The notes under the pieces are model-generated. The model saw nothing but the letters and a program-made list of their open reading frames with translations. It made no database searches and had not been told where the DNA came from. A stretch of 64,000 nt of DNA from Anaerobacillus sp. CMMVII (GTDB lineage: Bacteria > Bacillota > Bacilli > Bacillales > Anaerobacillaceae). A program made the position numbers and the translations under genes. Of the stretch, positions 1 to 8,798 are shown in pieces; position 1 is the first letter of the stretch; every line of letters starts with the position of its first letter. The DNA lies in contig NZ_JACEHK010000015.1 of assembly GCF_025377685.1 (NCBI RefSeq), forward strand, positions 124,001-188,000, given 5' to 3'.

Positions 1-204
1 ACCGCAGCAGAAGGATACTTTTTAACAAGAATGAATTGGTTATTTAGAATTGTTTTATTTGCTGGTGCCATGTTATTTATGAATCCAAACTTTATCCAAG
101 ATATAATTGGGTTTACAATTATTGCGGTCATCATCTTTCTCCAGTGGCAAAAAGCTAAAAAAGAAAAACTTGCAAATGGGAATGATAATACACAAGTATC
201 TTAG
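1..204 (+). CDS. TRAP-type fused permease, C-terminal end (partial)
   Basis: Open from the first base, in frame to a TAG at 202-204; 67 residues are visible. The fragment begins with a GYFLTRMNWLFRI stretch, has two hydrophobic segments separated by a short NPNFIQDIIGF turn, and ends in a Lys/Glu-rich tail. This arrangement resembles the extreme C-terminus of fused 4TM/12TM TRAP transporter permeases, which take up organic acids with a periplasmic-type binding protein and an ion gradient. The 5' part lies outside the window, so substrate and complex partners cannot be judged. The next gene starts 24 bases on and may be co-transcribed. Confidence 0.6.
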   Translation, partial: TAAEGYFLTRMNWLFRIVLFAGAMLFMNPNFIQDIIGFTIIAVIIFLQWQKAKKEKLANGNDNTQVS

Positions 205-227
205 CTAATCAAAGTGAGGTAATCAAA

Positions 228-1016
228 ATGGATCTAGGACTTAAAGGGAAAGTTGCTCTAGTATTAGCTTCTAGTAAAGGATTAGGGAAAGCAATTGCTC
301 TTAAATATGCCGAAGAAGGTACCAATGTCATGTTAGCGAGTCGAAATGAGGTTGGATTAAAAGAGACTGCAGAAGAATTGACAAGACAAACAGGAGTTGA
401 AATAGGTTATTGTGTTTGTGATTTGAAGATAGTAGAAGATATTCGTTCGCTTGTAACAGAAACAGTTGCTCGGTTTGGTAAAATTGATGTCTTAATTAAC
501 AATTCTGGAGGACCACCCGCTGGGGGATTTGATGCTTTTGGAGATGAAGATTGGCAACATGCCTTTGAATTAAATTTATTGAGTTATGTAAGAGCAATCC
601 GAGAGGTTTTACCTTATATGCGAAAACAGCAGCAAGGAAGAATTATTAATATTACCTCATCTTCAATTAAACAACCAATTGATAACCTTATTTTATCTAA
701 TACGTTCCGAACAGGTATCATTGGTTTAGCCAAAAGCTTATCTCAAGAATTGGCTAATGATGGAATTTTAATAAATACTGTTGGTCCAGGAAGAATTTCA
801 ACTGAACGGACAGCAGAATTGGATGAAATAAAAGCCCAGAAATTAGCATTAAGCTCTGATCAAGTCAAAGCTCAAGCTGAGAGTAATATACCGTTGGGCC
901 GATACGGAGAACCAGAGGAGTTTGCTAAAACGGTAGTATTCTTAGGTTCAGGAGCTAACACGTATATTACAGGGCAAATGATTTTGGTCGATGGTGGTAT
1001 GACAAAAGCGTTTTAA
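228..1016 (+). CDS. SDR family oxidoreductase with atypical active site
   Basis: A 262-aa Rossmann-fold short-chain dehydrogenase/reductase of FabG-like length. The cofactor loop reads ASSKGLG near residue 14, the NAG-type motif is NNSGG, and the C-terminus ends in the usual GQMILVDGGMTKAF block. The catalytic region is unusual. After the Ser-rich strand (ITSSS), aligning the following helix (IIGLAK) with classical SDRs puts SNTFR where YxxxK is expected, so both the Tyr and the Lys are replaced. Family members with this altered site exist, and their chemistry is uncertain. The start ATG has a weak GTGAGG site upstream. The gene sits just after the TRAP permease tail and ends before a strong terminator. 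Confidence 0.8.
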   Translation: MDLGLKGKVALVLASSKGLGKAIALKYAEEGTNVMLASRNEVGLKETAEELTRQTGVEIGYCVCDLKIVEDIRSLVTETVARFGKIDVLINNSGGPPAGGFDAFGDEDWQHAFELNLLSYVRAIREVLPYMRKQQQGRIINITSSSIKQPIDNLILSNTFRTGIIGLAKSLSQELANDGILINTVGPGRISTERTAELDEIKAQKLALSSDQVKAQAESNIPLGRYGEPEEFAKTVVFLGSGANTYITGQMILVDGGMTKAF

Positions 1017-1030
1017 AGAATACAACGTAC

Positions 1031-1068
1031 AAAAAACACTTGAGATTTCACAATCTCAAGTGTTTTTT
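1031..1068. terminator. Bidirectional rho-independent terminator
   Basis: A perfect 17-bp stem (1031-1047 with 1052-1068) with a 4-base loop TCAC. A-runs and T-runs at the two ends make it usable in both directions, for the SDR gene on + and the amidohydrolase on -. Confidence 0.9.
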
Positions 1069-1121
1069 ACTGTGAGTCATTAGTATTGGTTTGCTTTGCA
1101 ACGCTTCAAAACTCAAAACTA

Positions 1122-2258
1122 TTAATCTTCGAAAACCACTTCGCCCTCGATGATCGTTTTCTCGACGTTTGCTGAAACGTCAAAGGGGTGATGACTCCAA
1201 ATGACAAAGTCAGCATCTTTGCCTACTTCTAGAGAACCAACACGATCTTCAATGCCAATATGTTTAGCTGCATTGAGAGTAACTGATTTCCAAGCTGACT
1301 CTTCGCTTAGACCATTCTTCACAGCTTGAATCACTGAGGTTATCAAATATTCAATTCCTACTACTGGATGATCGGTTGTAATCGAAAAGGGAACCCCAGC
1401 TTCCTCAAGCGCAAGCAAAGTATGCCAGCCTTTATCAGCATTTTCTACTTTCGATCTAGAAGACATCGTTGGTCCAACGGCAACCATGACGTTATACTTT
1501 TTAATAAAGTCTGCAATATGGTGTCCTTCCGTGCAATGTTCAATTGTCACGTCAATCTTAAATTCGTTCGCTAAACGAAGGACGGTCACAATATCATCTG
1601 CGCGGTGAGCATGTGCTCTTAGCGGTATTTCTTTGCGGAGTACCTTTGCCAAATTTTCAAGCCCTAAGTCGCGTGGAACATCCTCGCCTTTGGCTAATTT
1701 TTTCAGATAGTTTTCCGCTTTAATAAGCTCTTGACGGAAAACTGCAGCAACTCCCATTCGTGTTTTTGCAGATTTATCTCCGTGAACCCGCTTGGGGTTT
1801 TCTCCAAAAGCAGCTTTCATTCCAGAAGGACTTTTTACAACCATCTCATCGACAATCTTCCCAGCAGTTTTGACTGTAACGATTTCTCCACCAATCACAT
1901 TGGCACTCCCAGGTAAAACCTGAACTGTTGTAATTCCGGCACGGCGAGCAACTTCAAATCCTTTTTCCATGGGATTGAGTCCATCTAAAGCTCGGACATA
2001 AGGCGTTGTTGCTGAAGTAATCTCGTTAAAATCAGCACCTGCAGGGCCAACCCCCTCTTCATGGACACCTAAATGGGTATGAACATCAATCAAACCAGGA
2101 GTTACAAATTTCCCATGTAACTCAATAATATCAGCTTCTTCTGGTATCGTAATTTGCTTACCGATGTTGAGAATTTTTTTGTCATTTACTAATAAAACCC
2201 CGTCTTCGATCATTTCACCATTTCCTACAATAATTGTTGCATGAGTATATGCTTTCAA
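1122..2258 (-). CDS. Metal-dependent amidohydrolase
   Basis: 378 residues from a TTG start at 2258, chosen because AAGGAGGT lies 6 bases upstream; the longer open frame to 2303 has no such site. It is an imidazolonepropionase/dihydroorotase-like TIM-barrel hydrolase. It carries the metal-binding HTH near residue 60 (DVHTHLG), later His residues in RAHAHRADD and IEHCTEGHH, and the metal Asp in TTDHP. The C-terminus returns to the small beta-sandwich (VGKDADFVIW). It would hydrolyse a cyclic amide or dipeptide-like substrate, which the sequence does not identify. It is transcribed divergently from nrfH and ends at the shared terminator 1031-1068. Confidence 0.8.
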   Translation of the reverse strand: MKAYTHATIIVGNGEMIEDGVLLVNDKKILNIGKQITIPEEADIIELHGKFVTPGLIDVHTHLGVHEEGVGPAGADFNEITSATTPYVRALDGLNPMEKGFEVARRAGITTVQVLPGSANVIGGEIVTVKTAGKIVDEMVVKSPSGMKAAFGENPKRVHGDKSAKTRMGVAAVFRQELIKAENYLKKLAKGEDVPRDLGLENLAKVLRKEIPLRAHAHRADDIVTVLRLANEFKIDVTIEHCTEGHHIADFIKKYNVMVAVGPTMSSRSKVENADKGWHTLLALEEAGVPFSITTDHPVVGIEYLITSVIQAVKNGLSEESAWKSVTLNAAKHIGIEDRVGSLEVGKDADFVIWSHHPFDVSANVEKTIIEGEVVFED

Positions 2259-2428
2259 TTGAATACCTCCTTGAAATTTAATTCGATTTCCTAAATAAAT
2301 CATAAAACAGAATCTAGTAATTGTAAAATTGATAACTATTGCTAAATTCTGTGAAAAAGTGTGTAAAAATGTGTGAATGTGGCTATTATGGTGAGGAAAT
2401 AGAACTTTTGAAAGAGAGGAGTGTCTTA

Positions 2429-2932
2429 ATGTTTAAAAGGTTTAAAGAGTCCAATAACAAAATATTATTTGTAATTTTATTAGGAGCTTTTATTGGCATT
2501 GTTTTATATGCAGGGACAGTTACAGCTATAAAAGCAACAGATACTGGGGAATTTTGTTCAAGTTGTCACGTTATGGACACCGTGTATGAGGCTTTTAGTA
2601 GATCACCACACGGGAAGCTAGACTGTAATGATTGCCACGCCCCAACAGATAGCACGGTTAATAAAATGTTATTTAAGGCGAGGGCTGGTATGGGGCATAT
2701 TTATATGAATACTCTCGGTGCAAGTCGAATCCCTGATGTTTTGCATGCTACAGAACCTTCAGTAGAGGTTGTTAATAAAAATTGTATATCCTGTCATCAG
2801 TATACACTTGAGAATGTTGCTCATGACTCCAAGGGAACTTGTATCGGTTGCCATCGTCAAGTTCCGCATGGTTTAGGGATTTTTAAGTCTTCTGATTGGC
2901 ATTTAAAATTAAATATTGATGCTGCAAGGTAA
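2429..2932 (+). CDS. nrfH: NrfH, tetrahaem quinol dehydrogenase for nitrite reduction
   Basis: 167 residues from ATG 2429, preceded by AGAGAGGA; the frame is open further upstream without a good site. One N-terminal membrane helix (about residues 12-32) is followed by four CxxCH haem c motifs: CSSCH, CNDCH, CISCH and CIGCH. This is the NapC/NirT-type small subunit that takes electrons from menaquinol and passes them to NrfA on the outer face of the membrane. nrfA starts 25 bases downstream, so the two form an operon. The residue pattern ATDTGEFCSSCHVMD is typical of NrfH. Confidence 0.93.
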   Translation: MFKRFKESNNKILFVILLGAFIGIVLYAGTVTAIKATDTGEFCSSCHVMDTVYEAFSRSPHGKLDCNDCHAPTDSTVNKMLFKARAGMGHIYMNTLGASRIPDVLHATEPSVEVVNKNCISCHQYTLENVAHDSKGTCIGCHRQVPHGLGIFKSSDWHLKLNIDAAR

Positions 2933-2957
2933 TCAAACTTAAGAAAGGTTGAGAATA

Positions 2958-4394
2958 ATGAAAAAAAGAAAAGTCTATAAACTGATACTTATCGTATTTT
3001 TGCTAACCATACTTGCTGCATGTTTGGGTCGTGAAGAGCTAACTGTAGATAACCCTGCAGCGCTAACAAATCTATCTCCGGACGAATATCTAAATTCAGC
3101 TTTCAAAGATGCGTTTCCAATTCATTACGAAAGTTATTTGAAGAATATGGGGAACGGAATGCCTCCAGTATCTAAGTTTATTCCAGAGTATGAGCCGTAT
3201 TTACCAATCCTGTTTGCAGGTTTCGCATTTGAACAAGAATACAATACAACAAGAGGTCACACCTACGCAGTTGAGGATGTGTTGAATATTGCTAGAATCA
3301 CAGAGCGTTCAATTGGGTCTTGTATGACATGTAAGAGCACGATTGTTACGCCACTTTTAAAGGAATTTGGCGATGATTATTGGGCGGCAAATTTCAGGGG
3401 AGATTTACTGCCAAGATTAGAAGAAATGGCAGCTGTTGGTGCTTTGGATGAATTAGGGGAATATGGCCATATTTCGATTGGTTGTTCAGACTGTCATGAT
3501 CCGGTGACGATGGAGTTAAGGATTACACGTCCGTCATTAACACACGCCTTAGCCCGTCAAGGAAAAGATTTAACTGAGGCAACGAGAAATGAAATGCGTA
3601 CCTATGTATGTGCTCAATGCCACGTCGAATATTATTTTGAACCTGAGCTGAAAAAAGTTCGCTTTCCATGGGATTATGGCACGAAACCTGAAGAAATGTT
3701 TGAATATTTTCAAACAACAGCTATAGAGGAAGGTTTTGAATATGATTATATTCATGCTGTCTCAGGTGCACCAATAATTAAGGCTCAACATCCAGAATAC
3801 GAGCTTTGGAGTTATGGTTCCCACGGAAGAGCTGGTGTATCTTGTTCAGACTGTCATATGCCTTTTGAACGAAGGGATGACCGACGTAAAATCTCGTCAC
3901 ACTATTGGGTCTCACCACTAGAAACAATTGAACAATCATGTCGTACATGTCACTCAGATAAAACAGAGAAGTACATTGTTGAAAGAGTTGGCGAAATTCA
4001 AGAGCGACATTTAGAGGCAGTTCACGAAGCTCAGGACTTAACTGTCGAAGCACACTATTTTGTAAATCGGATGATCACAGCTGGAGTTCCTCAAGATAAG
4101 TTAACACAAGCTCAAAGCTTTGTTCGTGAAAGTCAATGGTATACAGATATTATCGCTGCAGAAAATTCAGACGGTTTTCATAACCCACAAGGTAGCATGG
4201 ATACTTTAAGAATGGCATCGGATGCAGCTAATAATGCGATAAAGCTTGCAACTGAAGAATTATTAAAGCTTAATATTGACCTTGACGAACTTCGTGCTGA
4301 AATTACCAAAGTAAAGCAAGCGGTATATCATGAAGAAGACCCGTTCTTAAAGCATACACATGCTACGAATAACTTCTTTCCATCGCAAAAATAA
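2958..4394 (+). CDS. nrfA: NrfA, pentahaem ammonia-forming nitrite reductase
   Basis: 478 residues from ATG 2958 with AAGAAAGG nine bases upstream. The N-terminus is a lipoprotein signal peptide ending in LAAC, so the enzyme should be lipid-anchored outside the membrane, as in other Gram-positive NrfA. The first haem site is CMTCK (Cys122), the Lys-ligated catalytic haem that defines NrfA. Four CxxCH sites follow (CSDCH, CAQCH, CSDCH, CRTCH). It catalyses six-electron reduction of nitrite to ammonium with electrons from NrfH. The pair supports respiratory nitrite ammonification. No haem-lyase or cytochrome c maturation gene is adjacent. Confidence 0.95.
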   Translation: MKKRKVYKLILIVFLLTILAACLGREELTVDNPAALTNLSPDEYLNSAFKDAFPIHYESYLKNMGNGMPPVSKFIPEYEPYLPILFAGFAFEQEYNTTRGHTYAVEDVLNIARITERSIGSCMTCKSTIVTPLLKEFGDDYWAANFRGDLLPRLEEMAAVGALDELGEYGHISIGCSDCHDPVTMELRITRPSLTHALARQGKDLTEATRNEMRTYVCAQCHVEYYFEPELKKVRFPWDYGTKPEEMFEYFQTTAIEEGFEYDYIHAVSGAPIIKAQHPEYELWSYGSHGRAGVSCSDCHMPFERRDDRRKISSHYWVSPLETIEQSCRTCHSDKTEKYIVERVGEIQERHLEAVHEAQDLTVEAHYFVNRMITAGVPQDKLTQAQSFVRESQWYTDIIAAENSDGFHNPQGSMDTLRMASDAANNAIKLATEELLKLNIDLDELRAEITKVKQAVYHEEDPFLKHTHATNNFFPSQK

Positions 4395-4435
4395 ATAAAA
4401 AAGCATAAAACGGAGAAATGTCCTGTTTTATCTCA

Positions 4436-4467
4436 GGCTGTTGAGAAAGTCTCAACAGTCTTTTTTC
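4436..4467 (+). terminator. Terminator of nrfHA
   Basis: A 9-bp stem CTGTTGAGA/TCTCAACAG (4438-4446 with 4450-4458) with loop AAG, followed by TCTTTTTTCTTT. Confidence 0.85.
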
Positions 4468-4483
4468 TTTACTGTATTTGCAT

Positions 4484-4905
4484 TAAGTTCGTAGCCGAGC
4501 GCGTCTTCTACGAACCTGAATTTTACATTTTTTAGAAAGTTACAGCACATAAACTCGTTCTACGAGCTAAATTTCACATATTTTAGGAGGTTACGGCACA
4601 TGAATGTGTTTTACGAGCCTAAGTTTTACATATTTTAGGAGGTTATGGTACGCAAATGTGTTTTACGAGCTTAGATTTTACATATTTTAGGAGGTTACGG
4701 TACGCAAATGTGTTTTACGAGCCTGGATTTTACATATTTTAGGAAGTTTCGGTACGCAAATGTGTTTTGCGAGCCTGAGTTTTACATATTTTAGGAGGTT
4801 ACGGCACGTAAATGTGTTTTGTGAGCCTAAATTTTACATATTTTAGGAGGTTGTGGTACACAAACGCGTTCTACATGCCTTTATTTACATTTTTTAGGGG
4901 GACTA
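4484..4905. repeat. 52-bp tandem repeat array, about seven to eight units
   Basis: The landmark TTTTAG recurs at 4530, 4581, 4633, 4685, 4737, 4789, 4841 and 4892, giving steps of 51, 52, 52, 52, 52, 52 and 51 bases. Each unit pairs an ACATATTTTAGGAGGTTACGG block with a GTACGCAAATGTGTTTTACGAG-like block; units differ by a few substitutions. The period is not a multiple of three and no frame with a ribosome binding site runs through it, so it is non-coding. The first unit also contains an inverted repeat, GTTCGTAG (4487-4494) with CTACGAAC (4508-4515). Confidence 0.9.
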
Positions 4906-5228
4906 AAGGTGAGGGCAATCTATGGGATAGTCCAAAATACCATTTTTTTATTATAAATATTAGCTCATACTATAAAAAGGTTCTGACTTTTCCCCTGCTT
5001 CATTAATAACAGGTTGATACAATAAACAGTTAAAACAATAGAATAATTCAGCGTGCAAAAAGATTTTTAACATTTTTCTTTTAAAAAGGAGAAAACACTT
5101 ATAAAATAGATAGGTGTAATTATTTCCTAGCTAGGAAAAAATAGCTAAAGACTATGTGATTTAGTATTTGGAGGTACATCGAGCACGTAAACAATTTAAA
5201 TTAACTTAAGAAGAAAGCAGTGATATAG
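4906..5228. other. Intergenic region with a 16-bp palindrome
   Basis: No gene is supported here. The only clear element is the perfect palindrome TTTCCTAGCTAGGAAA at 5123-5138, about 90 bases before the next start codon; it could be an operator or a small hairpin. The rest is AT-rich sequence. Confidence 0.45.
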
Positions 5229-5711
5229 ATGAAGATTTTTAAGCCAGATTATGAATATGAGCACTTTACGAACGTTTCACTTGATTTTCTAAAAGAGCAT
5301 AATATTCATGCAATTTTTTCGGATCTTGATAGTACGTTGGCGGCTCATGATCAACTTGGGGACGCTCAATTTACTAGCTGGCACGAAAAATTAGAAGCGA
5401 GTGATGTTAAGCTAATCGTAGTTTCAAATAATAGCCAAGGAAGAGTCGATAGGTTTACTAAACCTTATAACATTTTAGGGTATGGAAGGTGCAATAAGCC
5501 AGCACCAAGTAAAATTAAGAATATAATGGCGGAAATCGGTGTAGATAGTACAAACAGCATCTTTTTAGGAGATCAGCTATTTACAGATGTTTTATGTGGA
5601 AAACTTTTAAAAATGAAAACAGTTCTTGTCAAACCATTAGGAGAAGAACATGAGCCATGGACAGTCCGTTGGAAAAGAGGCCTTGAGGCAAGCATAAAAA
5701 AAATGTGGTAA
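5229..5711 (+). CDS. YqeG-like HAD (IIIA) phosphatase
   Basis: 160 residues. HAD motif I is SDLDSTL (about residues 31-37), motif II is VVSNNS, a Lys lies in KPAPSK, and motif III is FLGDQLFTD. These and the length match the YqeG-type HAD-IIIA group, which acts on small phosphorylated substrates in the cytoplasm; YqeG is best known as a mitochondrial PGP phosphatase relative. The usual yqeG neighbours (yqeH, aroE) are absent, so this is probably a second paralogue. The start is supported by AGAAAGCAGTG only weakly. Confidence 0.72.
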   Translation: MKIFKPDYEYEHFTNVSLDFLKEHNIHAIFSDLDSTLAAHDQLGDAQFTSWHEKLEASDVKLIVVSNNSQGRVDRFTKPYNILGYGRCNKPAPSKIKNIMAEIGVDSTNSIFLGDQLFTDVLCGKLLKMKTVLVKPLGEEHEPWTVRWKRGLEASIKKMW

Positions 5712-5751
5712 GGAATACTAACATTTAACTATTTTCGTCTAATGTCTTTAT

Positions 5752-5828
5752 TTAATGAATTTCATAATTCATAAACCTTCGCTATTGAGGAAATAGCTTG
5801 ATTAAGGAAATTATGAAATTCACTCAAT
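5752..5828. repeat. Dispersed palindromic repeat, copy 1
   Basis: Inverted arms TGAATTTCATAATT (5756-5769) and AATTATGAAATTCA (5809-5822) flank an interior containing TAGCTTGATTAAGG. The same arms and interior recur at 15717-15828, so this is a dispersed repeat family and not a private hairpin. It lies between two genes and may also act as a terminator. Confidence 0.7.
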
Positions 5829-5861
5829 TAGGGCATTAAATAAAAAATTGTTAGGATGTTG

Positions 5862-6386
5862 ATGATGATTTATATTTACAACTGCTACGGTGGAACACAT
5901 TCGTCTGCATTAGCGGCAGCCTACCACTTAAACAAGTTGCCTAAAGACCGTCTTCCGACAAAGGAAGAAATATTAAATATTGACATTTTTAATAAACTTA
6001 GAACGAAAGATATGGGAAGAATCATTTATCATGGAAATGATGATGACGGAAATAAAGTTTATACAGTCGGTCGAGGAAGTTCTAAAGCCTTGGTTCCTGC
6101 ATTAAAGGAACTTCTGACTTTAATCAATGAAGACGGCACTCGTACTGATAAGGTTATATTTTCAAACGCTTCACCAACAGTTCCTTTAGCCATGACATTT
6201 GGAGGTTTGTTTTCCAGGCGCCTTCACATCGATTTTATTGGTGTTCCACTTTTAATCAAAGGTGCCCAACAGACATATCACAATATTATCTCATTGGTAG
6301 AAAAAACCAGAGCTACAGCTAGAGAAACTGTAAAACAGATAGAGGTTTTAGAAAATAAGAATTTAGAAGTGAATAAACTATTTTAA
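5862..6386 (+). CDS. DUF3189 family protein
   Basis: 174 residues from ATG 5862, placed after TTAGGATG; an ATG at 5856 overlaps that site and 5865 is also possible. The N-terminus MIYIYNCYGGTHSS is the hallmark of the DUF3189 family of bacilli and clostridia, whose function is not established. A P-loop-like glycine-rich turn (GGTHSS) and conserved charged helices suggest a nucleotide- or phosphate-binding cytoplasmic protein, but that is inference. It stands alone between a dispersed repeat and a short hairpin. Confidence 0.75.
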   Translation: MMIYIYNCYGGTHSSALAAAYHLNKLPKDRLPTKEEILNIDIFNKLRTKDMGRIIYHGNDDDGNKVYTVGRGSSKALVPALKELLTLINEDGTRTDKVIFSNASPTVPLAMTFGGLFSRRLHIDFIGVPLLIKGAQQTYHNIISLVEKTRATARETVKQIEVLENKNLEVNKLF

Positions 6387-6399
6387 ACAACCAACCAAG

Positions 6400-6436
6400 A
6401 GGCTGACAAGAGCAACATTGTCAGCCTTGTTTATAT
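6400..6436 (+). terminator. Probable terminator
   Basis: A 10-bp stem AGGCTGACAA/TTGTCAGCCT (6400-6409 with 6418-6427), followed by TGTTTATATT. The T-run is poor, so efficiency is doubtful. Confidence 0.6.
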
Positions 6437-6462
6437 TATAATTTAACAAAGGTGGTGAGCTC

Positions 6463-7325
6463 TTGAGCAATAAAAAGATTGATATTGGATTCATTCATAG
6501 CGCTGTATTGCTATTTGGGCTTTCGGGCATTTTTGCCAAGCTCATATCCTACCATGCTTTTATACTTGTACTTGGTAGAATGTTTTTTGCAGCCATGTTT
6601 CTATTGTTTGTTTTGCTTATTTGGAAAATTCCTTTTCGTTTAGTAAGTATTAAAGATATAGGTAAATTTTTTTTTATTGGAGTTATTTTAGTTGTCCATT
6701 GGTCTAGTTTCTTTTATTCTATTCAAATTTCTTCAGTAGCAATTGGCCTCATTACGTTTGCAACATTTCCTGTGTTTTCGGTTTTCTTAGAGCCCTTGTT
6801 ATTAAAAGAGCGGTTTAAAAGAAAAATATAGGCATAGCACTGATAACCTTATTTGGAGTTTTTCTTATTGTACAAGAAGTAAGTTTTGAGAATACTAGCT
6901 TTTTAGGTGCTTTTTGGGGGATCGTATCGGCGTTTACATTTTCGCTCCTGGCAATTATCAATCGTGTTCTTGTAAGGGGATATTCGAGTATTGTCGTTGG
7001 TTTTTACCAGAATAGTTTTGGGTTTATCGTATTAATTCCGTTTTTGTTTTTGTTTCCATTTCAGTTTCAGTTTCAGCTAGACAACTTCTTGTTACTTGTT
7101 TTACTAGGCGTTCTTTTTACCGGGGTTTCTCACGTTATGTTTATTCAAGGGTTAAAATCTGTGAATGTACAGAAGGCCAGTATCATTGCTTGTCTTGAAC
7201 CTGTTTATGGAATTATTGCAGCTGTATTCATTCTAGCCGAAATCCCTTCACTTAGGGAAGGTGTTGGGATCCTGATTATTTTATGTATGGCCATATATGT
7301 CAGTTTTTACAGTACTGTTGAGTAA
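6463..7325 (+). pseudogene. EamA/DMT-family transporter, broken by one missing base
   Basis: The TTG start at 6463 follows AAGGTGGTG. The first 122 codons run in frame to a stop at 6829-6831. Adding one A to the A5 run at 6822-6826 restores reading (ERFKRKNIGIALITLFGV...) through 7325, giving 287 residues with about ten hydrophobic helices in two EamA repeats, the usual length for drug/metabolite exporters. The second half keeps the normal family pattern, including ACLEPVYG near its end. Substrate unknown. The break is either a real frameshift or, more likely, an assembly error, because four other genes here show the same kind of defect. Confidence 0.82.
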
Positions 7326-7395
7326 GTGCGGGAGCGAGGTTTTATTGCTTTTAGTTAAGAAACTATTAGCAACTTTTGAACCTAAAAGAAGTAAA

Positions 7396-7414
7396 AGGCT
7401 GGCAAAGCCAGCCT
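7396..7414 (-). terminator. Terminator of the phosphotransferase gene
   Basis: Stem AGGCTGGC/GCCAGCCT with loop AAA, followed on the minus strand by TTTTACTTCTTTT. It overlaps the stop codon of the minus-strand gene. Confidence 0.8.
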
Positions 7415-8417
7415 ACCTAAAAAGTTTTTCTAATTGTACCGAAACAATTGGTGTATCAGAAATGATACGTTCTCTAATCTCATTGAGGATATTCTTCTGC
7501 TTTTCATTTAGTGACGATAAGTCCCATTTCTTATGAAGTACTCCGTAAAGCTCACAATCTCTAAGTTTTAGAAATAGTTCAATATCATTTAGCAATGTTA
7601 GGTTAATATGATTTTCCTTTACATAGCCCTTCATAAAAGCGGGTAAAAACTCTTCATTGATAAATTTTTCTTTGTTGATAATCTTATTATTAAGCCAAAG
7701 AGAATAGTAAATTGGGATCGCAATATCGCCGATCAGGTGATGGTAAGTGCTGTCATCAAAATCAAATATCGTGATATCGGCTCCATCATAGAAAAAGTTT
7801 CCAGAATGAATGTCTGAATGAATGAGACGATAGCGCTCTTTATCTTTTGGTAGGTTCTTTATCGCTAGCAATATGGAAGTTACTTTTTCTTTAACTTTTA
7901 CATCATCATTTGGAATAAAAGGTGCAAACTGAATACGAAACTCTTCAACTAAGTCAGGTCGTTTGATAATGCCATTTGGTTCTACATAGTCATTACTTAA
8001 GCGATGTAAAATCCCTGTCGCTCTTCCCCAGGCTTTAAATAATTTTTCGTTAAAGATTGGATCCTGGACCTTTACAGCAGTTCCTTTAGCTTTTTCAAAC
8101 AGACTTATAAAAAAGAATGTTTTACCTGCTGGAATTGCTTCTACAAGTTGACCATTTTTAGAGCTAATTGGTCCACAAACGGGAGCGTTTTTACTTTGTA
8201 AATATTGAAGCCATGCTAGTTCAGCCTCGACCTGCTGTTTCGAGCGGTGACTACTGTGAGTTAACCTCAGGATAAACTCTTCACCTTTACGTTGGGCTGA
8301 GAAAACGTAGTTTTCAAAACTCCCTAATTTTTCTAAGGTAGAGTAATCGAGCATAAACAATTCTGCTCCAATTTTAAGGACATCTTCGTTAAAAAATACC
8401 TCTACTTCTTTTTCCAA
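7413..8417 (-). CDS. Aminoglycoside phosphotransferase-family kinase
   Basis: 334 residues from a TTG start at 8417, preceded by TAAGGGG at good distance. It has the APH/choline kinase fold: an N-lobe with EFILRLTHSS, the catalytic loop LIHSDIHSGNFF (His-x-Asp...Asn) about two thirds along, and the metal-binding DFDDS. Members of this group in bacilli phosphorylate small alcohols or amines (homoserine-kinase-like, YerI-like). Nothing shows that this one confers antibiotic resistance. It is single and convergent with the EamA gene. Confidence 0.82.
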   Translation of the reverse strand: MEKEVEVFFNEDVLKIGAELFMLDYSTLEKLGSFENYVFSAQRKGEEFILRLTHSSHRSKQQVEAELAWLQYLQSKNAPVCGPISSKNGQLVEAIPAGKTFFFISLFEKAKGTAVKVQDPIFNEKLFKAWGRATGILHRLSNDYVEPNGIIKRPDLVEEFRIQFAPFIPNDDVKVKEKVTSILLAIKNLPKDKERYRLIHSDIHSGNFFYDGADITIFDFDDSTYHHLIGDIAIPIYYSLWLNNKIINKEKFINEEFLPAFMKGYVKENHINLTLLNDIELFLKLRDCELYGVLHKKWDLSSLNEKQKNILNEIRERIISDTPIVSVQLEKLFR

Positions 8418-8602
8418 TGAAATCCCCTTACCTCTCTAGTAATTTCATGTAACAAGAAAATATTACCACTTAAAGTTAATCTCAGTAAATATGATTTTTA
8501 AAAAGAAGGAGATTGGCTCTGTTATTGTCGAGAAATCTTTCTCAAGATTTAGACAAGCAACACGTACATATAGAATATGAACTCTTATATTGGAGGGGGA
8601 CT

Positions 8603-8788
8603 ATGAATATTATCGATCAAACCTATTATGATATTAAACTTGATGAGGGGGATGAATTAGGCAGGGAGATATTAGAGATTGTAAACGTAGAAAAAAAACT
8701 TAATAAAAACTTACTAGTTTTGGTGCATCAGGTTGTTCAAGTTGATCCCAAAAACTATACAGTTATTGTTAACATCCTAGAAATGTAG
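8603..8788 (+). CDS. Small hypothetical protein, 61 aa
   Basis: ATG 8603 follows an excellent GGAGGGGG site, which fixes the start well inside a longer open frame. The product is acidic at its N-terminus (DIKLDEGDELGREI) and ends in beta-strand-like hydrophobic stretches (LLVLVHQVV, YTVIVNILEM). No signal peptide, membrane helix or cysteine is present. I recognise no family. It is followed directly by a strong terminator, so it is a single-gene unit. Confidence 0.6.
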   Translation: MNIIDQTYYDIKLDEGDELGREILEIVNVEKKLNKNLLVLVHQVVQVDPKNYTVIVNILEM

Positions 8789-8798
8789 TGTAGAAATG

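Noticed and set aside
4812-5006. 64-codon frame at the end of the 52-bp repeats
   Set aside because: It starts inside the repeat array, whose 52-base period breaks any frame, and has no family resemblance.
7413-8417. Antibiotic resistance gene (aminoglycoside phosphotransferase)
   Set aside because: The fold is APH-like, but many bacillar members phosphorylate metabolites, and nothing here shows resistance or mobility.
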